Part shown: one piece after another, positions 16,628 to 24,535 of the stretch | How the letters are laid out: every line of letters begins with the position of its first letter | How positions within the stretch are numbered: position 1 is the stretch's first letter | Assembly (NCBI GenBank): GCA_050633285.1 | Contig: JBOEGG010000005.1 | Span: forward strand, 372,001 to 436,000 | Direction of reading: 5' to 3' | Source: UBA1672 sp050633285 | GTDB lineage: Bacteria; Pseudomonadota; Alphaproteobacteria; Micavibrionales; Micavibrionaceae | DNA: 64,000 nt | Made by a program: the position numbers and the translations under genes | The notes under the pieces: model-generated | What the model was told of the DNA's origin: nothing | The model's input: the letters and a program-made list of their open reading frames with translations, nothing else | The model's database searches: none

Positions 16628-17818
16628 TTATTTTTTGAGGGCTTGTACACCGGGTAATTCTTTACCCTCTAGCCATTCAAGGAATGCTCCGCCAGCAGTT
16701 GAGATGTAGCTGAATAGATCGGCGGAGTCCGCGTTTTCAAGTGCGGCAACGGTATCACCACCGCCGGCAATGCTTGTGCATTCTCCGTTTTGTGTTTGTT
16801 GTGCGACTGCTTTTGCAATTGTATTGGTTCCATTGTCAAATGGCTTTATTTCAAAGACACCCATTGGGCCGTTCCAGACAACAGTTTTTGATATGCGTAC
16901 TTTCTCACAGACATATTCGATCGTTTTATTACCAATATCTATGGCCATGTGGTCGGATGGAATTTGGTCTATATCTACAATAATGTGTTCGGCATTTTCT
17001 TTTAATTCTTTTACCGCAACAACATCGCGTGGAAGAATAATTTCACACCCGATTTTTTCTGCTTTTTCCATGACCCTGCGGGCTGTATCCAACATATCTT
17101 TTTCAAGAAGGGAGCGTCCCATGTCATAACCTTGTGCACATAAGAATGTATTAGCCATGCCGCCGCCAAGAACCAGATAATCGACTTTTTCGATTAGGTT
17201 TTCCAAAACGCCAAGTTTTGTTGATATTTTTGACCCGCCAGTTACGGCAAGGACAGGTTTTTGTGGTGTTTCTAATGCTTTTGTCAGTGCGCAGAGTTCT
17301 TCTTCCATTAGAAGGCCTGCGGCACTTGGTAGGAAATGCGCAATGCCGGCGGTTGATGCGTGTGCTCTATGGGATGCAGAAAATGCGTCATTCACATAGA
17401 TATCGCCTAATGATGCGAGTTCTTTTGCAAAAGTAGGGTCATTTGCTTTTTCTTCTTTATGAAAGCGAACGTTTTCCAGTAGGGCAACATCACCTGACTT
17501 TATGTTTTTTGCTGTATCTTGCGCAATATTTCCTACGCATTGTTGAGAGAAACTAACTGGTGTTTGCCATTGTTGTTCCAGAACAGGAGCGAGAAATACC
17601 AATGACATTTCCGGATTTTGTTCACCTTCGGGTCTACCAAAGTGTGAAAGGATTAAAACTTTTGCGCCTTGTGTACGTAGATAATCAATAGTGGGTTTCA
17701 GGCGGTCGATGCGTGTTGTATCTGTAACAACATTATTTTGCTTTGGGACATTCAAATCGGCACGTAATAGGATTGTTTTATCTTTTACATTTAATGTTTT
17801 GATTGTTTGAAAACTCAT
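16628..17818 (-). CDS. pgk: Phosphoglycerate kinase
   Basis: Glycolytic/gluconeogenic enzyme interconverting 1,3-bisphosphoglycerate plus ADP and 3-phosphoglycerate plus ATP. The 396-residue protein has the family signatures KTILLRADLNVP near residue 14, LILSHFGRPEG near 56, NDAFSASHRAHAST near 148, LAVTGGSKISTKLGVLENL near 193, VWNGPMGVFE near 312 and SIAGGGDTVAAL near 350. It is convergent with the DUF2336 gene and is followed by nothing else in its transcript. Confidence 0.98.
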   Translation of the reverse strand: MSFQTIKTLNVKDKTILLRADLNVPKQNNVVTDTTRIDRLKPTIDYLRTQGAKVLILSHFGRPEGEQNPEMSLVFLAPVLEQQWQTPVSFSQQCVGNIAQDTAKNIKSGDVALLENVRFHKEEKANDPTFAKELASLGDIYVNDAFSASHRAHASTAGIAHFLPSAAGLLMEEELCALTKALETPQKPVLAVTGGSKISTKLGVLENLIEKVDYLVLGGGMANTFLCAQGYDMGRSLLEKDMLDTARRVMEKAEKIGCEIILPRDVVAVKELKENAEHIIVDIDQIPSDHMAIDIGNKTIEYVCEKVRISKTVVWNGPMGVFEIKPFDNGTNTIAKAVAQQTQNGECTSIAGGGDTVAALENADSADLFSYISTAGGAFLEWLEGKELPGVQALKK

Positions 17819-17838
17819 TCTTTATTCCATCATCACTT

Positions 17839-18855
17839 TTAAGTCAGTGTTTTTGCGCTTTGCGTTGCTTCGATTAAACGAGAGCGAAGCGGGGCATCTA
17901 ATGCAGAATGCCCTGCATCCGGTACTACGATATAATCTGCTTCCGGCCATAATTGGTGTAGTTTATTTGCCGTTTTTATCGGGCATATAACATCATACCG
18001 CCCTTGAATAATTGTTGTTGGAATAGAACGCAAGCCCTCAATGTGGTTAAGGAGGCTTTTTGCACCAGAAAGGCACTCATTTTTGAAATAATGTGCTTCT
18101 ATTTTTGCAAGAGCAAGAGCGTGTTCTTTTTGCTCTTCTGTTGTGATTGTTTCATAGTTTGGAATTAAAGAAGAGCAGGCTCCTTCATAAAGGCTCCATC
18201 TGACGGCGGCTTCCATTTGTAATGTGGGGTTACTGTCATCAAGCAAGCGGGTGTAGTAGGCATCTAATAAGTTTTCTTGCTCATCTTTGGGAATTAGGCC
18301 TGCAAATTGTTCCCATGCTTCGGGGAAGATGGTTTGCATACCGTATAGGAACCAATCAATTTCATCTTTTTCGCATAGGAAAATTCCGCGCAGGATTAAG
18401 CTTATACAATGTTTTTTGTAATGGTGCGCATAACTGATTGCTAGGGTACTTCCCCATGATCCGCCGAATATGTGCCATTTAGAAATGCTTAGATGTTTTC
18501 GTAACACTTCTAAGTCATTTACCAAATGTTCAGTCGTGTTGTCTTTTACAGAGCCTAATGGGGTTGACCTTCCTGCGCCGCGTTGATCATAGATTATGAT
18601 GCGGTAATGGTCTGGATCAAAAAAGCGACGATGCGTTGGAGTTGCACCTGCGCCCGGGCCACCGTGCAGTAGAATGATAGGCATTCCATCCGGATTACCG
18701 CTTTGTTCCCAATATAAATTATGGGTATCATCTACGGCTAAAAAACCACTGGAGTAGGGTGTTATAGGCGGAAATAGGTCGAGAAGGGGTTTGCGCCGTA
18801 AGGATGAAACGGCGGAATCATTTTTGTTGTCTGTTTGTTTTTTTGGTGGTGCCAT
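17839..18855 (-). CDS. pip: Proline iminopeptidase (alpha/beta hydrolase, S33)
   Basis: Cleaves N-terminal proline from peptides in the cytosol. The 338-residue protein has the oxyanion motif LLHGGPGAG near residue 63, YDQRGAGRST near 95, nucleophile elbow GGSWGSTLAISYAHHY near 131, and the C-terminal catalytic Asp and His in GRYDVICP and DAGHSALD. The first 25 residues are hydrophilic and extend beyond typical Pip, so a later start is possible. It ends 20 bases upstream of pgk in the same direction, so the two may be co-transcribed. Confidence 0.93.
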   Translation of the reverse strand: MAPPKKQTDNKNDSAVSSLRRKPLLDLFPPITPYSSGFLAVDDTHNLYWEQSGNPDGMPIILLHGGPGAGATPTHRRFFDPDHYRIIIYDQRGAGRSTPLGSVKDNTTEHLVNDLEVLRKHLSISKWHIFGGSWGSTLAISYAHHYKKHCISLILRGIFLCEKDEIDWFLYGMQTIFPEAWEQFAGLIPKDEQENLLDAYYTRLLDDSNPTLQMEAAVRWSLYEGACSSLIPNYETITTEEQKEHALALAKIEAHYFKNECLSGAKSLLNHIEGLRSIPTTIIQGRYDVICPIKTANKLHQLWPEADYIVVPDAGHSALDAPLRSRLIEATQSAKTLT

Positions 18856-18914
18856 ATATCAGACTATTAAAAAATTAATATTTTAAATATGTAGCATACT
18901 CGTACGCTTAAATC

Positions 18915-19841
18915 CTAATCATTTAAGTTTGGTAATGCGCTTGATGATTTTTTCTTTTTGGATTTTGTTTTCCTTGGGCTGTTCGGTAAGGCCGATCCGT
19001 CAAGGGTATTGGTTTTTTGTGATTGCTTTGTTTGAGGGGTTTCAAAGCGTTCAGGGTGGTCTACTTCAATATATGGACCATTGCGATAGCTGAGCCAGCC
19101 GCGTACACGTATTTTTTTTCCGTTCCATGATTGTGTGTCGATGCCTTGTTTGTTAAAGCTCCGTAAATTTGAAGATGATATGGATGCGGTAAAGTCATCT
19201 CGCCAATTATTTCCAAAGTTTAAGTATACTCTGTTTTTACGCATAGCGGCGCTTCGGACTGTTCCTTCAACGACTTGGTAAGATCCGATATGGTTTTCTG
19301 CTTGCTCGGGGGATAATATAGGGAAATCGGTCATTGCCCATAGGCCATGTTTTCTGGCTCTTGCTAGAGATTCCAGAGCGTACATTTGCGTGGCCATTTC
19401 CGGATTGTATTTGGTAGTGCGTACGCGCGCAATCCCAAGGGATATAAGCATACCTTGTACCCAGACATTATCATCTTTGCGTACGATATGTGCAATGTGA
19501 TGGTTCAGGCGGTTGATGCGGCCACGATTGGATGATGTTGTTTGGTATATTGTGATTTCCTGTCCTTTTAGGAAGTCATTTAAAATATTAATAGCGGTTT
19601 CGGTGAGTTCTCCGGGATCATGCACGTCAAAATCGGGTATATCTAATCCGGCGAGGTGAATGAACTTTCCATTGTTCAGGCGCAAGGTTAGAGGGGATAT
19701 AGCTTCATCAACGAAGGCTGTTCCGTCTTTCCTTAAGGTCTCAAAGTTCCCCTCGGGAAGTATGAAATCCTCTTGGGCATATGATATATGCGCAAAAAAG
19801 AGGGTGGTCAGAGCCAAAATTATTGTTACTATATTTTTCAT
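18915..19841 (-). CDS. Secreted staphylococcal-nuclease-like protein
   Basis: A 308-residue protein with an N-terminal signal peptide (about 22 residues, cleavage near SYA-QED) and an SNase-type OB-fold around residues 50-170 (LRLNNGKFIHLAGLDIPD; GRINRLNHHIAHIV; WVQGMLISLGIARV). A second OB-like part follows (YQVVEGTVRSAAMRKNRVYLNF; KKIRVRGWLSYRNGPYIEVD) and then a Lys/Ser-rich tail. The arginine and glutamate of the SNase RLLLVDTPE region appear as His and Asp, so activity is doubtful. It is divergent from the M48 gene. Role unknown; nucleic-acid binding in the periplasm is possible. Confidence 0.75.
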   Translation of the reverse strand: MKNIVTIILALTTLFFAHISYAQEDFILPEGNFETLRKDGTAFVDEAISPLTLRLNNGKFIHLAGLDIPDFDVHDPGELTETAINILNDFLKGQEITIYQTTSSNRGRINRLNHHIAHIVRKDDNVWVQGMLISLGIARVRTTKYNPEMATQMYALESLARARKHGLWAMTDFPILSPEQAENHIGSYQVVEGTVRSAAMRKNRVYLNFGNNWRDDFTASISSSNLRSFNKQGIDTQSWNGKKIRVRGWLSYRNGPYIEVDHPERFETPQTKQSQKTNTLDGSALPNSPRKTKSKKKKSSSALPNLND

Positions 19842-19865
19842 TTTAGTATGAGAGCTGTTTCCGGG

Positions 19866-21326
19866 ATGATGATCAAGCGTTTCTTTTATATTTTTTCTGT
19901 TTTTGCATGTAGTGCTTTACTGACTGGGTGTTCGACGAACCCTGCGACGGGGAAGCAGCAATTCACTGCGTTAATGTCACCGCAGCAAGAGGTACAGGTT
20001 GGTGCGCAGGAGCATAAGAAAATTATTGGTCAGTATGGTTTGTATAATGACAAAAATTTACAAAGCTATGTATCACAGGTTGGTAAACGTGTTGTAAAAG
20101 ATACGGAGCGTACGGATGTGCAATATAAGTTTTACTTGTTGGATAGTCCTATTGTGAATGCTTTTGCGTTACCGGGGGGCTATATTTATATTTCACGAGG
20201 GTTACTTGCGCTTGCAAATAGTGAATCGGAAATGGCATCTGTTCTTGCGCATGAGGCAGGGCATATAACTGCACGTCATTCGGCGGAACGTTATTCTCAT
20301 AGTGTTGTGACATCACTGGGGGCAATGATTTTATCTACTGCCATTGGTAGTTCCGGTGCGTCGGAGGCGTTAGGGGTTGGGTCTAACTTATATTTATCTT
20401 CTTATTCGCGTGGTCAGGAAAATCAGGCCGATAGTTTAGGGATACGATATTTATCGCGTTCGGGGTATACGCCTAAGGCGATGAGTGCATTTTTGCAGAA
20501 CTTGAATGCTGATAAGCAATTGGATAGTCAGTTGGATGGCAAAAAAGGGCAACAAGATAAGGCTGCGAGTTATTTCTCTACGCACCCTGCAACTGCGGAT
20601 AGGGTGAATAAAACGGTTGTTGAGGCGCGCCAATACCCGCAGGGTGGTGATGTTCGTGAGGAGGCTTATATTCGACGCCTTAACGGTATGGTCTATGGTG
20701 ATAGTGCGAAGCAGGGGTTTGTCAGGGGGCAGACATTTTATCACCCTGAGATTGGGTTTAAGTTTTCAGTGCCGAATGGTTTCAAAATTACAAACCAACC
20801 TTCGCGTGTTATTGGCTCTTCAAAAGATGGGACGCTTGTAATTTTTGATATGATCTCGAACAAGAACGGTTATTCACCTATGCGGTTTATGAAAGATGAA
20901 TGGGCAAAGGGTAAGCCGGTGGATGGGGCAGAGAATATCACTATTAATGGCATGAGTGCGGCGACTTCCTCAATTGTGGGGAGTGTTAATGGTCAACAGG
21001 CGCATGTGCGGCTTGTCGCTATTCGTTGGGCGAAAGATCGTATAGCACGGTTTCAGGTTGTTTATCCTTCGGGAACAAGTTCCAATGTGTTGAGTGCGTT
21101 GAAGAAATCTACATATAGTTTTAAGCGCTTGGGTGCATCAGAGAAGAAGTCGTTAAAACCATATCGTGTGAAGATTGTGACCGCGCAGCGTGGGGACAGT
21201 GTTGGTAGTTTGGCACGTAAGATGGTGTTTGATGATTATCGTGAAGAGCGCTTTCGTGTTTTGAATGGTTTAGCACCACGCGATGGTCTTAAAGCAGGAC
21301 GGGCGTATAAAATCGTGGTGAAGTAG
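19866..21326 (+). CDS. M48-family metalloprotease, lipoprotein with LysM-like C-terminus
   Basis: A 486-residue membrane-anchored protease, probably acting in outer-membrane protein quality control like BepA/LoiP. A lipoprotein signal ends at LLTGC22. The zinc site is H129-E130-x-x-H133 (LAHEAGHITARHSAER) with a later Glu in QENQADSLGIRYLSRSGY. The C-terminal 60 residues (VTAQRGDSVGSLARKM ... GRAYKIVV) look like a LysM or SH3-type cell-wall module. The start at 19866 gives a proper lipobox; an upstream extension does not. It is monocistronic. Confidence 0.9.
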   Translation: MMIKRFFYIFSVFACSALLTGCSTNPATGKQQFTALMSPQQEVQVGAQEHKKIIGQYGLYNDKNLQSYVSQVGKRVVKDTERTDVQYKFYLLDSPIVNAFALPGGYIYISRGLLALANSESEMASVLAHEAGHITARHSAERYSHSVVTSLGAMILSTAIGSSGASEALGVGSNLYLSSYSRGQENQADSLGIRYLSRSGYTPKAMSAFLQNLNADKQLDSQLDGKKGQQDKAASYFSTHPATADRVNKTVVEARQYPQGGDVREEAYIRRLNGMVYGDSAKQGFVRGQTFYHPEIGFKFSVPNGFKITNQPSRVIGSSKDGTLVIFDMISNKNGYSPMRFMKDEWAKGKPVDGAENITINGMSAATSSIVGSVNGQQAHVRLVAIRWAKDRIARFQVVYPSGTSSNVLSALKKSTYSFKRLGASEKKSLKPYRVKIVTAQRGDSVGSLARKMVFDDYREERFRVLNGLAPRDGLKAGRAYKIVVK

Positions 21327-21335
21327 TCTTATTTA

Positions 21336-22184
21336 TTAAAACTCGATACTATCGAGGTACGCGCCAGTAGTATCAAAGCATGCACAAATCAGATTTCCGC
21401 CGAAACCGGCACCAGCGTCTATTGTTGCCTTTATATCTTCAATTTTGGCGCCACGATGGAATGGATCATATCCGCGTATAATACGGGAAAAAGGTGCATA
21501 TGGTTTGTCCATTGTATCAAACATTTCATAATCCCACCAAAATCCATCGTCCTGATCTTCTATTTCGTGATTTGTATTAATTCCGGCATTTACAAATAAT
21601 GTTGCGGGGATGTTTGTGTTTTTGCTTGTGTAGGCTGCGCGGTAATATTGGGTTGTGAATTTTTGATGGCCGGCATGTTTGTCTATTGCCTTTTTAAATC
21701 TGGCTGTCCATTGCGCAATACCAATTGTACCTTGATGGCATGCTTCAACACCATCGTGCGGAGATAGGCCATAGGATGTTAAAGTATTACTGAGGCCATT
21801 ACCAAGCATCCAAAGATATGTGCCAAGGGGATCAGATGTGAATTGCAGCTGTAGAAGTTTTTGATGCATTTCTTCTTGCATACCGCGCAAATAAATTATG
21901 TCTGAGGGGATCATCGCCTGTTTGGCGAGCGTGCAGCGTCTGAATGAGAGGAGTTCATTTACGACCTCTTTTGAGTGCGCGCCATGCCCTGTATAATTAC
22001 CGAGATAGATTAAACGATCTCCAGCGTGGATATGTTCATATATGGCATCATGTATTTTGGCGAGCCGATCTATATCGCCATGGATAGCAGCGACAGCCCA
22101 AATGCGTTTAGGGGTGCCGATATCGATAAATCGGTTTTTATAATGCTTAACCGTGTAGCGTTTTTTATTTGATGATGCCTGCAT
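21336..22184 (-). CDS. Degenerate calcineurin-like metallophosphoesterase (pseudo-phosphatase)
   Basis: A 282-residue protein that follows the PPP/ApaH-type phosphoesterase pattern along its whole length but has lost the metal ligands. The expected GDIHG is AAIHG (31-36, Asp to Ala, His35 kept). GDYVDRG is GNYTGHG (62-68). GNHE is GMQE (101-104). VHAG is VNAG (198-201). HGH is RGY (237-239). The surrounding framework is retained (DRLIYLG, SKEVVNELL, SYGL, IDAGAGFGGNL). It is unlikely to hydrolyse phosphoesters; binding or regulation is an inference. It follows the carD terminator and is probably its own unit. Confidence 0.8.
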   Translation of the reverse strand: MQASSNKKRYTVKHYKNRFIDIGTPKRIWAVAAIHGDIDRLAKIHDAIYEHIHAGDRLIYLGNYTGHGAHSKEVVNELLSFRRCTLAKQAMIPSDIIYLRGMQEEMHQKLLQLQFTSDPLGTYLWMLGNGLSNTLTSYGLSPHDGVEACHQGTIGIAQWTARFKKAIDKHAGHQKFTTQYYRAAYTSKNTNIPATLFVNAGINTNHEIEDQDDGFWWDYEMFDTMDKPYAPFSRIIRGYDPFHRGAKIEDIKATIDAGAGFGGNLICACFDTTGAYLDSIEF

Positions 22185-22228
22185 GTGTTCCGCAGATAGT
22201 GGGAGGGGATGTTATTCTTATTATAGTA

Positions 22229-22272
22229 CAAAAAAAACAGGTGCACCGAAAGTAAATAAGGTGGTGCACCTG
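22229..22272 (-). terminator. Intrinsic terminator after carD
   Basis: CAGGTGCACC (22238-22247) pairs perfectly with GGTGCACCTG (22263-22272). Read on the minus strand the stem is followed by a run of eight Ts. Confidence 0.88.
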
Positions 22273-22306
22273 AATAATAAATATATTTTATAGCAGTTTT
22301 ATTTGA

Positions 22307-22876
22307 TTATGCTGCTTTTGCACTGTCAGTATCTGTGTTTGCAACATCAGTATCTGTATTTGCAGTCTCAGTTTTGATTTTACCAAGAATGTCTTCTAGT
22401 TTTTCTGTTGCTTTAATTTCTGTAATATCATCAACAGCAGCAACTTCACGTGCCAAACGCTCAAGAGCGGATTGGTAGATTTGACGCTCACTATATGATT
22501 GTTCAGATTCATCGTTGCTACGCTTCAGGTCACGAAGAACTTCTGCGATGGATACCGGGTCGCCGGAATTGATTTTCATCTCATATTCCTGTGCGCGACG
22601 GCTCCACATTGTGCGACGAATGCGTGCACGGCCTTTTAATGTTTGTAATGCATCATCAATGCGCTCGCTTGAGCTGATTTTGCGTAAGCCTGAATTTGCG
22701 GCAGATGTTACCGGAACTTTGATACGCATGCGGTCTTTTTCAAAACTAATGACGTATAGTTTTAATTCCATACCTGCAATTGTTTGCGTTTCTATTCCCT
22801 CGATCTGACCAACCCCGTGTGCTGGATATACTACATTATCGCCTGTTTTAAAGATCACGTTATCGTTATCAGCCAT
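22307..22876 (-). CDS. carD: CarD/CdnL family transcription factor
   Basis: CarD-type proteins bind the RNA polymerase beta subunit through an N-terminal Tudor-like domain and stabilise open complexes, often at rRNA promoters. The 189-residue protein has FKTGDNVVYPAHGVGQIEGI near residue 9, LYVISFEKDRMRIKVPV near 40, and a helical C-terminal domain (RRTMWSRRAQEYEMKINSGDPVSIAEVLRDL). The tail is acidic and contains a duplicated ANTDTD unit. AAGGTGAT precedes the ATG. A strong promoter lies 135 bases upstream, so the mRNA has a long leader. Confidence 0.94.
   Translation of the reverse strand: MADNDNVIFKTGDNVVYPAHGVGQIEGIETQTIAGMELKLYVISFEKDRMRIKVPVTSAANSGLRKISSSERIDDALQTLKGRARIRRTMWSRRAQEYEMKINSGDPVSIAEVLRDLKRSNDESEQSYSERQIYQSALERLAREVAAVDDITEIKATEKLEDILGKIKTETANTDTDVANTDTDSAKAA
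22326..22367 (-). repeat. 21-base tandem duplication at the end of carD
   Basis: Copies at 22326-22346 and 22347-22367 encode two ANTDTD-type units in the protein tail; a few bases differ between copies. Confidence 0.65.
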
Positions 22877-23010
22877 GTTTTTATCACCTTATTTCCAGTT
22901 AAGAGAGTATTCTTGTCATCGTTGTTGAAAGGAGAAAGTAAGTAGGAAACCTTTCGAAATGGTTGCCCACCTTGCTTTTCAGAACTACCAATCAACGCGA
23001 CATAGGAAGG

Positions 23011-23039
23011 ATCATATCAAAAAAATGGACTTTTTTCAA
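23011..23039 (-). promoter_or_regulatory. sigma-70-type promoter for carD
   Basis: On the minus strand, TTGAAA (23034-23039), a 17-base spacer and TATGAT (23011-23016). The leader to the carD ATG is about 125 bases and contains a small AACC/GGTT hairpin around a TTTCGAAA core near 22953-22970. Confidence 0.6.
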
Positions 23040-23164
23040 CGGAAATAGTGCGAAAATCTAAATTATTTACATAATATTAACGAATTGCTGTTTTATATGT
23101 ATGTTTTAATGGGTAAGATAACTGTTCATTTTAGTGATTCGTTTTTTATGAAAAAGACTAGATT

Positions 23165-23620
23165 ATGAGCCTTATAGAGCCTGACCTTCACCTTCAAAAG
23201 CCGTTAGAAGATTATTGTGAAAGCCTTGAAAAGCTTAACCGTCGCTCTTTACCTGTTTTAACTTCTTTATATTCGCCGCTTATTTCATATAGTGACCCGT
23301 ACCACACTGCTCAGGGGCTTGAGGTCATTGAAGCATTATGGATGCGTAAGATTAACTTATGTGGGGGAGTGGATTACCGTGTGCATGATTTTATGTGGGG
23401 AAGGCGCGCTGCAACAGCAAATATTGTGTGGAGTTGTTGTTACTCTTTACGCCGTAAGAGACTTTTAAAAAGAGATGAAGAGGATCGGTGTGTGATTGAG
23501 GGGGTAAGCGAGCTTGTTTTTGACATGGATGGGAAAATCCTTTCAAATACTGAGTTCTGGGGTAAGCATTCACATTTTGATATTAAGGCATACTCTTTAC
23601 CACATTCATCTAAAGGTTAG
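23165..23620 (+). CDS. NTF2/SnoaL-like protein
   Basis: A 151-residue protein with the order of features of SnoaL-like NTF2-fold proteins: N-terminal helix, YSDPYHTAQGLEVIEALW near residue 41, central strands with WSCCYSLRRKR, then EGVSELVFDMDGKILSNTEFWG near 115, ending in a hydrophilic tail. The active site cannot be deduced. The frame ends by overlapping the stop of the convergent LD-carboxypeptidase gene by 11 bases. Alternatives within the NTF2 fold (isomerase, dehydratase, binding protein) cannot be distinguished. Confidence 0.75.
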   Translation: MSLIEPDLHLQKPLEDYCESLEKLNRRSLPVLTSLYSPLISYSDPYHTAQGLEVIEALWMRKINLCGGVDYRVHDFMWGRRAATANIVWSCCYSLRRKRLLKRDEEDRCVIEGVSELVFDMDGKILSNTEFWGKHSHFDIKAYSLPHSSKG

Positions 23621-24521
23621 TTGTTGCAGGTTCACTTAGTGCAAAGTTGTTCTCATGGGTATTAATTTGCGCGCGTGTTCCTATAGGCATCGTATACAGG
23701 TTTTCACCGTGTCCGAAAGGCATGTCGTATAGGATAGGGATGTCTAAGCCTTCTGTATGCTCTTGAATAATTTCCTTGAGTTGGTAACCGAAGGGGCGGC
23801 CACTTTCCGGCATATCTGTAAATTCACCAAAGATAAGGGCTTTTGCCTTATTAAAGATACCTGTGCGTTTTAAGTGTAGGAGCATACGGTCAATGCGGCT
23901 TATTTCCTCGTTACAATCTTCTAAAAAAATGATGCTGTTCGTAGTGAAATTATTAGGCAATGTTTGGGGTAGGTATTGGAAGAGGCTTAAATTCCCGCCA
24001 ATCATTACGCCCTCTGCTTGCCCATGATTGAGGATATTGTTGTTCGATGTTGGGTAGGTAACTATTTCACCTGCCAGTATTTGTAACAAATGATCCAGTT
24101 GTTTGTATTTATGCAGGTTTTTAAAAACAGGGCCATGGAGCGTTGTAATCCCTGTATGCGCATATACTGCGTTTAGGAGGGCGGTGACGTCACTAAAGCC
24201 GATTAGAATCTTTGGTGTGTTCTTTAAACGATCAAAGTTAATCATTTCAAGTAAGTGCATGCATCTATTACCGCCACCTGCCGCCCATATTGCTTTTATA
24301 TCTTTGCGTTGCCATAGCCCTTGGAGGGCAAGTGACTTTTGTAAGTGATTACCTGCGGACTGATGTTCGCGTTCATATGTTTGGGGGTGAATGAATACTT
24401 TGAAGCCTTGTTCTTCTAAAAGAGATTTTGAGCGTTGGATATCTTCTTCTTCTACCCAACTTGATGGCGCAAAGACACCAACTGTATCGCCCGGAAGGAG
24501 TTGTGGTGGTGGTGTACTCAT
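23610..24521 (-). CDS. ldcA: LD-carboxypeptidase (S66 family)
   Basis: Removes the terminal D-Ala from L,D-linked tetrapeptides in peptidoglycan recycling; MccF immunity proteins share the fold. The 303-residue protein shows GDTVGVFAPSS at the N-terminus, AAGGGNRCMHLLEMINFD near 81, nucleophile S110 in GFSDVTALLNAVY, the Glu in FLEDCNEEISRIDRM, and the catalytic His in PFGHGENLYTMPIG. There is no signal peptide, so it is cytosolic. It starts 14 bases after the CapK-like gene and is likely co-transcribed with it. Confidence 0.92.
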   Translation of the reverse strand: MSTPPPQLLPGDTVGVFAPSSWVEEEDIQRSKSLLEEQGFKVFIHPQTYEREHQSAGNHLQKSLALQGLWQRKDIKAIWAAGGGNRCMHLLEMINFDRLKNTPKILIGFSDVTALLNAVYAHTGITTLHGPVFKNLHKYKQLDHLLQILAGEIVTYPTSNNNILNHGQAEGVMIGGNLSLFQYLPQTLPNNFTTNSIIFLEDCNEEISRIDRMLLHLKRTGIFNKAKALIFGEFTDMPESGRPFGYQLKEIIQEHTEGLDIPILYDMPFGHGENLYTMPIGTRAQINTHENNFALSEPATTNL

Positions 24522-24535
24522 ATCGTGATGTCCTT

